From NCBI RefSeq assembly GCF_030848565.1, contig NZ_JAVDDV010000005.1:186001-250000 (forward strand): DNA of 64,000 bases, given 5' to 3'. The notes under the pieces were generated by a model. The model was not told the origin of the DNA and searched no databases. It worked only from the letters and a program-made list of their open reading frames with translations. Shown here piece by piece: positions 42,839 through 51,498 of the stretch (position 1 is the stretch's first letter; each line of letters starts with the position of its first letter). A program made the position numbers and the translations under genes. The stretch comes from Natronolimnohabitans sp. A-GB9 (GTDB lineage: Archaea > Halobacteriota > Halobacteria > Halobacteriales > Natrialbaceae).

Positions 42839-43270
42839 GGTGCGATCCCGTTTTTCGGCTCGATCCTTCCATACCCGTTCCTGGCGTCGTTCCTGTACGT
42901 GTCGCTCGCCGTCGGCCAGTTCCTCGCGTACCTGCCGCTCGAGCGCCCGCGATTCGGTGAGGAAGTTCCGCTGGAAATCCTCGACGACGTCGTACGACCA
43001 GCGATCGCCGTCGACGACGCCGTGGGGTAACAGATCGTCCCGGATCGCATCGGCGAGGTCCCCGTGGCCGGCCGCTCTGAGTCGTGACTCGGCGTCACGG
43101 AGGTGATCCATCCCGTGGCCCGTCGCGTGGTGGAACGCGAGCAGTTGCCCCTGGGCGCGCTGGAACCACTCGAGGGCGAGTTCGACCTCGTGAAGCGCTT
43201 CGTACTCCGACTCGGTGAGTTCGGGTACCGCTTCCGGCGTGGTATCACCGGACGTCTCATCGGTTGCCAT
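42812..43270 (-). CDS. conserved haloarchaeal-type helical protein
   Basis: 152 aa, predicted all-helical, rich in Glu, Arg, His and Trp. A central segment FHHATGHGMDHLRDAESRLR (about residues 47-66) has four closely spaced His, suggesting a metal site or a packed four-helix bundle; the later VVEDFQRNFLTESRALE helps define a long helix. The ATG at 43270 starts a reasonable N-terminus; the earlier frame is hydrophobic noise. The C-terminal few codons are formed by an S-repeat relic. Function unknown. Confidence 0.72.
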   Translation of the reverse strand: MATDETSGDTTPEAVPELTESEYEALHEVELALEWFQRAQGQLLAFHHATGHGMDHLRDAESRLRAAGHGDLADAIRDDLLPHGVVDGDRWSYDVVEDFQRNFLTESRALERQVREELADGERHVQERRQERVWKDRAEKRDRTTDTIESSQ

Positions 43271-43412
43271 ACACAATGTTATGCTATCAAGTGTCATACT
43301 TCCATCGACGGGTAGGGCCACGTTTCCGTCTTCGAGACTGATTACAAATACTACTCGTCGTCGAGTACAATCTGTGTAGTTAAGTACGACGCCGGTCGTC
43401 TCTCCCACAAGG

Positions 43413-44390
43413 ATGGACTACTATGCGGGCGTCGATCTCGGCGCGACGAACGTTCGTGCCGTCGTCGCTGAGGACGACGGGACGACGATCGGGCTCCGCC
43501 GTCGCTCCACCCCACGTGGGCCGACGGGGATCGACGTCACGGAAGGCGTCCTGCGGACGCTTCGCGAGGCGTGTGGTGATGCCGGTATCGTCCCCGAAGA
43601 TATCGTCGCGGCAGGGATCGGTTCCATCGGACCGTTCGATCTCGCGGAAGGGGCCGTCATCGATCCCGCAAACCTGCCGGATTCGATCGACCGGATCCCC
43701 CTGACGGGACCGATCGAGAAACTGATCGACAGCGACGACGTCTACCTTCACAACGATACGACTGCCGGCGTCATCGGCGAGCGGTTCCACGCCGACCGCA
43801 ATCCCGACGACATGGTTTATATCACGATCTCCTCGGGGATCGGTGCCGGCGTCTGCTGTGACGGCGAGATCGTCAGCGGCTGGGACGGTAACGCCGGCGA
43901 GGTCGGTCACTACGTCGTCGATCCGACGGGCCGACTGACCTGTGGCTGTGGCCGCGACGGTCACTGGGAGGCCTACTGTTCGGGCAACGGCATTCCCGAC
44001 TACGCCAGGTTGCTCGCCGAGGACGACCCGACGATTTCGACGGACCTGCCGCTCGAGGGGCCCGATTTCACGGCGAAAGACGTCTTCGATCTCGCCGGCG
44101 AGGACGAACTGGCCGATTACGTGATCGAGCAACTCGCCCACTGGAACGCCATCGGCGTGACGAACGTGATCCACGCGTTCGCGCCGATCGTCGTCTCCTT
44201 CGGCGGTGCTGTCTCGTTGCACAACGAGGAACTGGTCGTCGATCCGATCCGGGAGCGTGTCGCCGAGATGGTGATGACCAACGTCCCCGAGATTCGCGTG
44301 ACGGACCTCGGTGACGACGTCGTCCTCGAGGGCGCACTCGCCAGCGCCTTGACGGAAGGAACTGGCGACCGCCAGCGCTTCCTCGAGTGA
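43413..44390 (+). CDS. ROK-family sugar kinase (glucokinase-like)
   Basis: 325 aa. ASKHA phosphate-1 motif YAGVDLGATNVRAVVAEDDG (about residues 4-23), the second loop VYITISSGIGAGVCCDGEIV (about 136-155), and the catalytic-region NDTTAGVIGE. The ROK zinc signature GHYVVDPTGRLTCGCGRDGH (about 168-187) keeps two Cys, but the usual third Cys (GC-x-E) is His (GHWE). It probably phosphorylates glucose or another hexose. Starts at the ATG at 43413, directly after the divergent helical-protein promoter region. Confidence 0.88.
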   Translation: MDYYAGVDLGATNVRAVVAEDDGTTIGLRRRSTPRGPTGIDVTEGVLRTLREACGDAGIVPEDIVAAGIGSIGPFDLAEGAVIDPANLPDSIDRIPLTGPIEKLIDSDDVYLHNDTTAGVIGERFHADRNPDDMVYITISSGIGAGVCCDGEIVSGWDGNAGEVGHYVVDPTGRLTCGCGRDGHWEAYCSGNGIPDYARLLAEDDPTISTDLPLEGPDFTAKDVFDLAGEDELADYVIEQLAHWNAIGVTNVIHAFAPIVVSFGGAVSLHNEELVVDPIRERVAEMVMTNVPEIRVTDLGDDVVLEGALASALTEGTGDRQRFLE

Positions 44391-44539
44391 GACCGGCCGC
44401 CGTCGCAGCCACGATATCGAATTCGCCCCGTGAGCCCGATTCTTTCCGCCGTTCACTATATAAACACATGCTGTTCCCGCCGAGAGGGAATCCAGTCCCT
44501 GCTTTAGGTTTCGAGGGGTCATAGACCCGAGTGAGGACC

Positions 44540-44737
44540 ATGGCCACGAACACGAGCACCGTAACCGACGTCGTGACTACTCGTGACGACGGGGCGGATA
44601 CGCCGCCGCACCCGCAGTTCGAGACGGTCGTCGCCGACGAGGCGGAGTCACAGGTCGTCTTTCGAGATCGCGAGAACGCCACGGCCTGGATCGCGATGGA
44701 CGCCGATGCGGTCCGCTCGCGTGAGGAACTGCGGTGA
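44540..44737 (+). CDS. small conserved haloarchaeal protein
   Basis: 65 aa. The C-terminal half, FETVVADEAESQVVFRDREN (about residues 28-47) then ATAWIAMDADAVRS, forms a compact beta-rich motif found in many tiny haloarchaeal proteins. A TATATAA box at 44457-44463 is about 80 bp before the ATG, implying a ~50-nt leader carrying two small hairpins (AGGGA/TCCCT and GGGTC/GACCC). Function unknown. Confidence 0.65.
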   Translation: MATNTSTVTDVVTTRDDGADTPPHPQFETVVADEAESQVVFRDRENATAWIAMDADAVRSREELR

Positions 44738-44941
44738 CGTGGCGAGGAAACCGTCCCGACTTCTCGACTCGATAGTCCTGTGTTGGACAGCGGTGGCGCC
44801 GTCGCCGACGTTACGAACCGTTGTTCGTCAGTGCCGACGAGCCTACGACCCGTCTGTGGGTTCGCCGGAATGTCGATACGGCAGACCGTAACGACGAGGC
44901 GATCGATTGGTACGACTCCGGGACGTGTTTCGACGCCTGTC

Positions 44942-45027
44942 TCATACGGTCTCCTGTACGTCATTGCCGGCGTAACCGCGACCCGGGCGGTGGTTACGCC
45001 GGTAAATCGGTACAGGGATCCGTATCA
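44942..45027. repeat. R-family palindromic element, copy R4
   Basis: 86 bp, TCATACGG...CCGTATCA, arms CCGGCGTAACCGC and GGTTACGCCGG around CCCGGG. It sits in a 557-bp gap (44738-45294) made up mostly of repeats (R4, then T2 with S1 inside). Between 44738 and 44941 there is no gene, only an S/R-like scrap (GTGTTGGACAGC near 44780). Confidence 0.85.
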
Positions 45028-45051
45028 GTCGACGGCGACTCGAGTGTCCGC

Positions 45052-45270
45052 TGGTAGCCATGCCCCGTCGTCCGCCACTGTATTATTCCTGCACCGATTC
45101 CCACACCGATCGCAACGCCCGCTGGCGATCGGGTGTGCGGTACTGTTCATACTGCCGGACAGAACGATTCACCGATCGGTCGCGCTACTGCGGCCGTCCC
45201 GCGGGTGACGGCCGCGAGTTCGCGACCGACGTGTTACTGACTGCTGTCCGGCAGTATCAGTAGCTACTAT
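45052..45270. repeat. T-family element (copy T2) split by an S element
   Basis: The left part starts GTAGCCATGCC and has the T core hairpin CACACCGATCGC / GGCGATCGGGTGTG (about 45102-45138). The right end GTAGCTACTAT (45260-45270) comes directly after S1. S1 therefore lies inside T2 at the same internal position that R3 occupies in T3. The following gene starts 25 bp later. Confidence 0.6.
45147..45259. repeat. S-family palindromic element, copy S1
   Basis: 113 bp with inverted ends TCATACTGCCGGACAG and CTGTCCGGCAGTATCA, a perfect 15-bp match after the first base pair. The interior has GATCGGTCGCG / CGCGACCGAC and CGGCCGTC / GACGGCCG arms. Two other full copies lie at 55279 and 61205. Confidence 0.85.
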
Positions 45271-45294
45271 GGCCACTCGGTCCGAATGGCCACT

Positions 45295-46539
45295 ATGCAG
45301 CGGCGAGCAGTTCTCCGGGCCGGAGGCGCCGTCGGGGCCGCCATCGGCATCGCGCAGGCGACGCGATCGCTCGTAACAGGGACCGACCGCGATGGGTTCG
45401 AACCGCTCGGCCGCGTTCCGGTTACCGGTGCCGCCGAGGCCGTCGTCGGCGACGACGGCGAGACGGCCTATCTCGCTACCACCGACGGCTTTGCGACCGT
45501 CGATATCGCTGATCCATCCGATCCGACCCTTCTCGAGGAACGATATCCACTTTCGGTCGACGACGAGCGGTTTCACCACATCCTCGACGTGAAAGTCGAC
45601 GGCGATCGACTGGCCGTCGTCGGACCGGCAGATCGGACGGCCTCGCCCGTCTTCCACGGCTTCGTCATCTACGACGTCAGCGATCCCGCCGATCCGGTCG
45701 CCGTCGGCGAGCCCTACGAGACCGGCTACCACATCCACAACTGCTTTCTCGACGGCGACGTGCTGTACGTCGTCGCCAACCAGGACGAGGAGAATCCACT
45801 CGTCGTCTTCGACGTCAGCGGCGACGGGCCGACCGAGATCGGTCGCTGGTCGCTGATCGACCGCGAACCCGAGTGGGGAGAAGTTCACTGGCTCGTCCGC
45901 TATCTCCACGACGTCTACGTCCACGACGACGTCGCTGCCCTCGCCCACTGGAACGCCGGCACCTATCTGCTCGACGTGAGCGATCCTGCCGACCCGCAAT
46001 ACATTTCACACGTGCGCGAGACCGAACTCGAGACCCACCACGACCTCGAGCGCGAGGAGGCACAGCTGGGACTGCCCGGTAACGACCACTACTCGGCGGT
46101 CGACGACACCGGTGAACTCCTCGCGGTAGGCCGAGAAGCCTGGGCGACCGGCGGTGAAGAACCCGATGGTCCGGGCGGAATCGATCTCTACGACGTCAGC
46201 GACCCCGCCGATCCCGAGAAGGCGGCGTCGATCGCTGCACCCGCAGCCGACGACGCCAGCTATCGGGGCGGCGAGTGGACGACGGCACACAACTTCGAGT
46301 TGCGCGACGGCCGGCTCTCCTCCTCGTGGTACCAGGGCGGGGTCAAGATCCACGACGTGAGCGACCCCGCCGATCCCGAAGAGCTCGCACACTGGCGGGA
46401 TACGGAGACGGCAGCGTTCTGGACCGCACGGATCGCCGGACCCGAGACGATCGTCGCGAGTTCTACGCCGCAGGTTCCAAACGCCGAGACCGACGGTGCA
46501 CTCTATACGTTTCACCGGAACCGTCAGGAACGATCCTGA
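45295..46539 (+). CDS. LVIVD-type beta-propeller protein with Tat-like N-terminus
   Basis: 414 aa. The N-terminus MQRRAVLRAGGAVGAAIGIA resembles a twin-arginine signal or anchor. Repeats of the form VYDVSDPADPVAVGEPYETG occur about seven times (DVSDPADP at several positions), the LVIVD repeat that builds beta-propellers in surface proteins. The chosen ATG at 45295 places the twin Arg at residues 3-4; an ATG three codons earlier is possible. Likely exported; function unknown. It starts just after the nested repeat cluster. Confidence 0.82.
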   Translation: MQRRAVLRAGGAVGAAIGIAQATRSLVTGTDRDGFEPLGRVPVTGAAEAVVGDDGETAYLATTDGFATVDIADPSDPTLLEERYPLSVDDERFHHILDVKVDGDRLAVVGPADRTASPVFHGFVIYDVSDPADPVAVGEPYETGYHIHNCFLDGDVLYVVANQDEENPLVVFDVSGDGPTEIGRWSLIDREPEWGEVHWLVRYLHDVYVHDDVAALAHWNAGTYLLDVSDPADPQYISHVRETELETHHDLEREEAQLGLPGNDHYSAVDDTGELLAVGREAWATGGEEPDGPGGIDLYDVSDPADPEKAASIAAPAADDASYRGGEWTTAHNFELRDGRLSSSWYQGGVKIHDVSDPADPEELAHWRDTETAAFWTARIAGPETIVASSTPQVPNAETDGALYTFHRNRQERS

Positions 46540-46594
46540 TAGACGATAACAGCCGTCAAAACCTTATTCAGCGCTCGGGTTTCTAGACCAAGTA

Positions 46595-46984
46595 ATGACT
46601 GACTCCGACGCGGTATCCGACACCGACGCCGAGGGCGAGTCGTCGCTCCGAGAGCGCGTCGAGACCTGGCTCAGCCGAGAGATGCCGATCATCCAGATGC
46701 ACGGCGGGACCAGCGCCGTCCGGGAGGCAGACCCCGAGACCGGCGAGGTAATCATCGAACTCGGCGGGGGCTGTAAAGGCTGTTCGGTCAGCGATGTTAC
46801 GACGGGAAACATCACGGCGGAACTCCTCAAGTGGCCCGAAATCGACGACGTCACCGTCCGCGTCCCCGACGCCCGCGAGAGCCTCGGCGGCCCCGACCAG
46901 GCCGAATCGATCATGGGCGTCGACCGCACCGAAGGTGGACGCGGCGACTGGGGCTCTTCGAACCCGGGGAAAGACCACCTCTGA
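46595..46984 (+). CDS. NifU C-terminal-domain protein (Nfu-type Fe-S carrier)
   Basis: 129 aa. Core motif VIIELGGGCKGCSVSDVTTG (about residues 51-70) has the C-x2-C that binds a [4Fe-4S] cluster between two monomers; the preceding helix MPIIQMHGGTSAVREADPET is typical of haloarchaeal Nfu proteins. It probably delivers clusters to apo-proteins. The acidic N- and C-terminal tails are halophilic additions. Its TGA stop is the first triplet of repeat R5. Confidence 0.9.
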   Translation: MTDSDAVSDTDAEGESSLRERVETWLSREMPIIQMHGGTSAVREADPETGEVIIELGGGCKGCSVSDVTTGNITAELLKWPEIDDVTVRVPDARESLGGPDQAESIMGVDRTEGGRGDWGSSNPGKDHL

Positions 46985-47062
46985 TACGGTCTACTGTAGT
47001 CATTGCCGGCGTAACCGCGACCCGGGCGGCGGTTACGCCGGTAATCGTTGCAGTCCGTATCA
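46982..47062. repeat. R-family palindromic element, copy R5
   Basis: 81 bp, TGATACGG...CCGTATCA, arms CCGGCGTAACCGC and GCGGTTACGCCGG. The first TGA is the stop of the NifU-type gene. Slightly shorter sub-terminal arms than R1-R4. Confidence 0.85.
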
Positions 47063-47181
47063 GCCCTACACACTCGCGGTCTGTCTTCGAATCCCCGTCT
47101 AGCCGTGCGTAACGCTAGCAGGGCCGGAGAGTTTTGGGAAGTCCTATATCCTTTTACGCTCCCATTACGGAGTCGTACACC

Positions 47182-47229
47182 ATGATGACGTGTGGACGCC
47201 TGCAAGCGGGAGGTGACGACAGTGAGTGA
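47182..47229 (+). other. possible 15-codon leader ORF before the ACT-hom operon
   Basis: ATG ATG at 47182 opens MMTCGRLQAGGDDSE and ends TGA at 47227-47229, overlapping the chosen GTG of the ACT gene. A TATA-like CCTATATCC at about 47143-47151 would start transcription just before it. It could be a leader peptide or an upstream ORF tuning ACT/homoserine dehydrogenase synthesis, or mere chance. Confidence 0.25.
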
Positions 47230-47779
47230 CGAGCCTGGAGACGAGGACGCCGAGACGGACGGCGGTGTTCGCGCCTACACCGTCCGACTCGAGCTCGTCG
47301 ACGAGCCCGGTGAACTCCTCCGCGCGCTCGAACCGATCGCGAACAACGGCGGTAATCTCCTGAGTATTCATCACGAACGCGGCAACATCACACCTCGCGG
47401 ACATATCCCCGTCGAGGTCGACCTCGAGTCGCCGCCCGACCGGTTCGACGACATCGTCGACGCACTTCGGGACGCCGGCGTGAACGTCATTCAGGCCGGC
47501 GCCGAACACTACGGCGAAGAGGTCAGCGTCGTCCTGGTCGGCGACCTCGTCGACACCGATCTCTCGGATACGCTTTCGCGAATCGAGGACGAGGCCGACG
47601 CCGTCGTCCGCGACCTCTCGTTGGCCGCGCCCGACGGAACCGACGCCGTCACGAGTGCACGCGTGCGACTCGCGATCGATTCCGGCAACGCCGACGCGGC
47701 ACTCGAGGCGATTCGATCCCTCGGTTCGAAAAAGGAGCTTACAGTCGTCGAACCACTGCTCGGAGGTGATGCCCCATGA
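47222..47779 (+). CDS. ACT-domain regulatory protein coupled to homoserine dehydrogenase
   Basis: 185 aa with ACT-like N-terminal domain: YTVRLELVDEPGELLRALEP (about residues 19-38), then NNGGNLLSIHHERG (about 41-54); a second, divergent domain follows. I choose the GTG at 47222, 6 nt after a strong GGGAGGTGA, over the in-frame GTG at 47192. It overlaps the downstream hom gene by ATGA and probably binds an amino acid (threonine or methionine) to control the enzyme. Confidence 0.85.
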   Translation: MSDEPGDEDAETDGGVRAYTVRLELVDEPGELLRALEPIANNGGNLLSIHHERGNITPRGHIPVEVDLESPPDRFDDIVDALRDAGVNVIQAGAEHYGEEVSVVLVGDLVDTDLSDTLSRIEDEADAVVRDLSLAAPDGTDAVTSARVRLAIDSGNADAALEAIRSLGSKKELTVVEPLLGGDAP

Positions 47780-48723
47780 AACTCGCAATCCTCGGTGCCG
47801 GGGACGTCGGTCGCTCCGTGGCCGACCTCGCCGGCGACTACGGCCACGATGTCGTCGCGCTCGCTGACTCTACGACCGCCGCGGTCGATCCAGACGGGAT
47901 CGACGTCGACGGCGCCCTCGAACGGAAAGTCGGCGGCCAGTCGGTCGGGTCGAACGACCCCGAAGCCGTCTTCGAAACGGAGTACGACGTCCTCGTCGAG
48001 GCGACCCCGACGACGCTCGGCGACGCCGAGCCCGGCTTCTCACACGTCGAACGCGCCCTCGAGGACGACCGCCACGCCGTGTTGGCGAACAAAGGCCCCG
48101 TCGCCGAACGGTACGAAGAACTCCGCGCACTCGAGGCCGACAGCGCGGGTTCGGTCCGATTCGAAGCGACGGTCGGCGGCGCTATTCCGATCCTCTCGAC
48201 GATCGAAGACGAGACGCCCCAGGCCGTCACCGCCGTCCGCGGTGTGCTCAACGGCACCGCGAACTTCATCCTCACGCGGATGGCTGCCGAAGGATTAGAC
48301 TACGAACACGTCCTCGCGGAGGCCCAGGATCTGGGCGTCGCCGAGGCCGACCCCACCTTCGACGTCGACGGCACCGACGCCGCGCTCAAGTTCGTCATCC
48401 TCGCAAACGTCCTCGCCGACGGCGGGTTCGCCCTCGAGGATGCGACCGTCGAGGGTATTCAGAGTATTCCCGGCAGTGCGCTCGATCTCGCGGCCGAGGA
48501 CGGCCGGACGATTCGGCTGATCGGCGAGGCAACCCGTGAGGGCGTTCGCGTCGGACCGCGTCTCGTCCCCGAAAACGGTCCGCTTGCCGTGACTGGCACG
48601 CGAAACATCGTCCAGATCGAAACTCGCAACGCCGGCTCGCTGCACTCGAGTGGCCGCGGTGCGGGCGGTCCGGAGACGGCGACGGCCGTGCTATCGGACG
48701 TCGGCCGACTCCCACCGCTGTAG
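47776..48723 (+). CDS. hom: homoserine dehydrogenase
   Basis: 315 aa. The Rossmann start is MKLAILGAGDVGRSVADLAG (residues 1-20). The family's KGPVAERYEELRAL (about 106-119), the FEATVGGAIPIL catalytic-region motif (about 131-142), and the GVLNGTANFILTRM segment (about 157-170) are conserved. It reduces aspartate semialdehyde to homoserine on the way to threonine and methionine. It lacks an own ACT domain; the overlapping upstream ACT gene probably supplies it. An Asp-rich halophilic version of the short form. Confidence 0.92.
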   Translation: MKLAILGAGDVGRSVADLAGDYGHDVVALADSTTAAVDPDGIDVDGALERKVGGQSVGSNDPEAVFETEYDVLVEATPTTLGDAEPGFSHVERALEDDRHAVLANKGPVAERYEELRALEADSAGSVRFEATVGGAIPILSTIEDETPQAVTAVRGVLNGTANFILTRMAAEGLDYEHVLAEAQDLGVAEADPTFDVDGTDAALKFVILANVLADGGFALEDATVEGIQSIPGSALDLAAEDGRTIRLIGEATREGVRVGPRLVPENGPLAVTGTRNIVQIETRNAGSLHSSGRGAGGPETATAVLSDVGRLPPL

Positions 48724-48929
48724 CCGTCTCGTTCTTATCGCGATCGATCGGGCTCTCGGGAACCGCACGGGCGGTCACTCGCCGATACCAGTCACGTCGA
48801 TTCCGATCGCCCGCCGGCCGGTCGATCGAACACCCAGTTCGTGTGAACACTCAGCAAACCGCAAGCAGGCGCCGGGTTCGACTGAATACGCTTTCGAAAT
48901 GGTTTTAACCGCAACGAGCCAAAGAGACC

Positions 48930-48938
48930 GATATAAGC
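48930..48938 (+). promoter_or_regulatory. TATA box for the EF-1alpha operon
   Basis: GATATAAGC centred 28 bp before the EF-1alpha ATG; another AT-rich GGTTTTAAC lies about 30 bp further upstream. The spacing predicts a leaderless or very short leader transcript. Confidence 0.55.
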
Positions 48939-48961
48939 GCCTCTGCGCGTGAGCTACAACA

Positions 48962-50224
48962 ATGAGCGAACAACACCAGAACCTGGCCATCATCGGCCAC
49001 GTTGACCACGGGAAGAGTACGCTCGTGGGACGACTCCTCTACGAGACGGGGAGCGTACCCGAGCACGTGATCGAACAGCACCGCGAGGAAGCCGAAGAGA
49101 AGGGTAAGGGCGGCTTCGAGTTCGCCTACGTCATGGACAACCTCGCCGAAGAGCGAGAGCGCGGTGTCACCATCGACATCGCCCACCAGGAGTTCTCCAC
49201 CGACGAGTACGACTTCACCATCGTCGACTGTCCTGGTCACCGCGACTTCGTCAAGAACATGATCACTGGCGCGAGCCAGGCCGACAACGCCGTCCTCGTC
49301 GTCGCTGCTGACGACGGCGTCGCACCCCAGACCCAGGAGCACGTCTTCCTGGCCCGCACCCTGGGTATCGACGAACTCATCATCGGCGTCAACAAGATGG
49401 ACGTCGTCGACTACAAGGAGTCGACGTTCGACGAGGTCGTCGAGGAAGTCAACCAGCTCCTCCAGCAGGTCCAGTTCAACACGGACGACGCCTCGTTCAT
49501 CCCGATCTCGGCGTTCGAAGGCGACAACATCGCCGACGCCTCCGAGAACACCGACTGGTACGACGGCGAGACCCTGCTCGAGGCCCTGAACGACCTGCCG
49601 GAGCCGGAGCCGCCGACGGACGCGTCGCTCCGACTCCCGATCCAGGACGTCTACACGATCTCGGGTATCGGTACCGTCCCTGTCGGACGTATCGAGACCG
49701 GTATCATGAACGTCGGCGACGACGTCGTCTTCCAGCCCTCGGACGTCGGTGGCGAGGTCAAGACCATCGAGATGCACCACGAAGAGGTGCCCAAGGCCGA
49801 ACCCGGCGACAACGTCGGATTCAACGTCCGCGGCATCGGTAAGGACGACATCCGACGCGGTGACGTCTGTGGCCCCGCCGACAACCCGCCGAAGGTCGCC
49901 GAGACCTTCCAGGCACAGGTCGTCGTCATGCAGCACCCCTCGGTCATCACCGCGGGTTACACGCCGGTCTTCCACGCCCACACGGCACAGGTCGCCTGTA
50001 CGATCGAATCCATCGACAAGAAGATGGACCCATCCAGCGGCGAGGTCGCCGAGGAAGACCCCGACTTCATCCAGTCGGGCGACGCTGCTGTGGTCACCAT
50101 CCGACCGCAGAAGCCCCTCAGCATCGAGCCGTCCAGCGAGATTCCCGAGCTCGGGAGCTTCGCCATCCGCGACATGGGTCAGACCATCGCGGCCGGCAAG
50201 GTTCTCGAGGTCAACGAGAAATAA
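48962..50224 (+). CDS. tuf: translation elongation factor 1-alpha (aEF1A)
   Basis: 420 aa. GTPase motifs: GHVDHGKST (about residues 13-21), DCPGHRDF (about 90-97), NKMD (about 144-147), and the effector region [11 protein letters not shown]. It carries aminoacyl-tRNA to the ribosome. Domain 2 and 3 motifs ([23 protein letters not shown]) are intact. It is followed directly by rpsJ with no gap (TAA then ATG), the usual archaeal arrangement. Codon use is very strongly biased to GC-ending codons, as expected for a highly expressed gene. Confidence 0.97.
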   Translation: MSEQHQNLAIIGHVDHGKSTLVGRLLYETGSVPEHVIEQHREEAEEKGKGGFEFAYVMDNLAEERERGVTIDIAHQEFSTDEYDFTIVDCPGHRDFVKNMITGASQADNAVLVVAADDGVAPQTQEHVFLARTLGIDELIIGVNKMDVVDYKESTFDEVVEEVNQLLQQVQFNTDDASFIPISAFEGDNIADASENTDWYDGETLLEALNDLPEPEPPTDASLRLPIQDVYTISGIGTVPVGRIETGIMNVGDDVVFQPSDVGGEVKTIEMHHEEVPKAEPGDNVGFNVRGIGKDDIRRGDVCGPADNPPKVAETFQAQVVVMQHPSVITAGYTPVFHAHTAQVACTIESIDKKMDPSSGEVAEEDPDFIQSGDAAVVTIRPQKPLSIEPSSEIPELGSFAIRDMGQTIAAGKVLEVNEK

Positions 50225-50533
50225 ATGCAGCAGGCACGCGTTCGACTCGCGGGCACGAGTCCAGACGACTTGGACGACATCTGCGACGACGTCCGCGAGA
50301 TCGCGAACAACACCGGCGTCAACCTCAGCGGTCCGATCCCGCTGCCGACGAAGACCCTCGAGGTGCCGACCCGGAAGTCGCCTGACGGCGAAGGCACCGC
50401 GACGTGGGAGCACTGGGAGATGCGCGTCCACAAGCGCCTGATCGATCTGGACGCCGACGAACGCGCACTCCGTCAGCTCATGCGCATTCAGGTGCCAAAC
50501 GACGTCTCGATCGAGATCGTCCTCGAGGACTGA
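50225..50533 (+). CDS. rpsJ: 30S ribosomal protein S10
   Basis: 102 aa. Motifs [20 protein letters not shown] (residues 1-20), [10 protein letters not shown]-like [20 protein letters not shown] (about 37-56) and [20 protein letters not shown] (about 68-87) match archaeal uS10. Its ATG immediately follows the EF-1alpha stop. Part of the small-subunit head and transcription-translation coupling machinery in bacteria. Confidence 0.97.
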   Translation: MQQARVRLAGTSPDDLDDICDDVREIANNTGVNLSGPIPLPTKTLEVPTRKSPDGEGTATWEHWEMRVHKRLIDLDADERALRQLMRIQVPNDVSIEIVLED

Positions 50534-50665
50534 CGATCCGGTTTGCGGTTGCGGTGCGTTTTTCGTTTTCTTGGAATCGCTCGATAGCACCGTCACTGTA
50601 GGTTTCGATCCCGTCGCCCGTCGTCAGCGGGTGGACTTTTTGTCGTCGCCAGCCGACTAACCGGT

Positions 50666-51358
50666 ATGGTCGATCGCTCGTCACGGTCGGAGTTTGGGAC
50701 GCGGTCGCCGTCTGGTGCCGGGCCGCAGTCGGCCGACGACGGCTCGAGCAGTCCCATCGTCGAGTTGCTCGTCGTCTTCGTCGCCGTCTACGCTCTCCAG
50801 TGGGTAACGGCACTGATCGGCGTCGGGCTCATGGCCGGGCTGTTCGTCCTCGCACCGCCGCTGTCGACGAACCCGTGGACGATCGTGACGAGCGTCTACG
50901 CTCACGGCGGCCTCGGCCACCTGCTCTCGAATAGCCTCGCGTTGATCGTCTTCGGCTGGCCCGTCGCACGGGCGACGACGCGGCTGCGGTTTCACGTCTT
51001 CTTCCTCGTGACGGGTGCGATCGCTGGCGTCTCACAGATCGTCTTTACGAACGCGGCCGCCGCGATGCCGCTGGTTGGCGTCGCCCCGACGGAGGGTGTA
51101 ATCGGTGCCAGTGGTGCCGTCTTCGCCCTGCTCGGCTACCTGATCGCCTCGAACCGGCTGTCGGCCAGCCTGGCCTCCTTCGTCGAGGTCCCGCAGTGGC
51201 TCTCGGCGCTGGTCTTTCTCGCCCTCGCCGTCGCCGTCACGCTGGCGACGGCCGCACCGGGCGTCGCGCTGCTGGCTCACTTTACCGGCTTCCTCCTCGG
51301 ACTGGTCGCCGGCCGCGTACGCCTCTTGCAGGTCGGATCCCGATCTGCGCGGCCGTGA
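50666..51358 (+). CDS. rhomboid-family intramembrane serine protease
   Basis: 230 aa. A 30-residue Ser/Gly-rich cytoplasmic tail is followed by six or seven helices. Landmarks: HGGLGHLLSNSLALIVFG (about residues 80-97, the H-x2-N-type helix 2), the catalytic Ser in GVIGASGAVFALLGYLIA (about 144-161) and the catalytic His in LLAHFTGFLLGLV (about 206-218). It cleaves transmembrane substrates within the bilayer. Substrate unknown. Single gene between rpsJ and a four-helix membrane protein. Confidence 0.9.
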   Translation: MVDRSSRSEFGTRSPSGAGPQSADDGSSSPIVELLVVFVAVYALQWVTALIGVGLMAGLFVLAPPLSTNPWTIVTSVYAHGGLGHLLSNSLALIVFGWPVARATTRLRFHVFFLVTGAIAGVSQIVFTNAAAAMPLVGVAPTEGVIGASGAVFALLGYLIASNRLSASLASFVEVPQWLSALVFLALAVAVTLATAAPGVALLAHFTGFLLGLVAGRVRLLQVGSRSARP

Positions 51359-51498
51359 GACTCCCCTCTGTCAGTTCTGATACACTCACAACCCGGCTGC
51401 AGTCGTGCCGGGACATCGGGTAACGTACAAACCCATCCGACTCGAGACGTCCTTCCGGGACCGAAACCATATTCTCCTGACTCGTTCGAACGGATCGT

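Noticed and set aside
13-47062. CRISPR array interpretation of the repeated palindromes
   Set aside because: Copies are 82-114 bp, dispersed, not separated by uniform spacers, and no cas gene is present.
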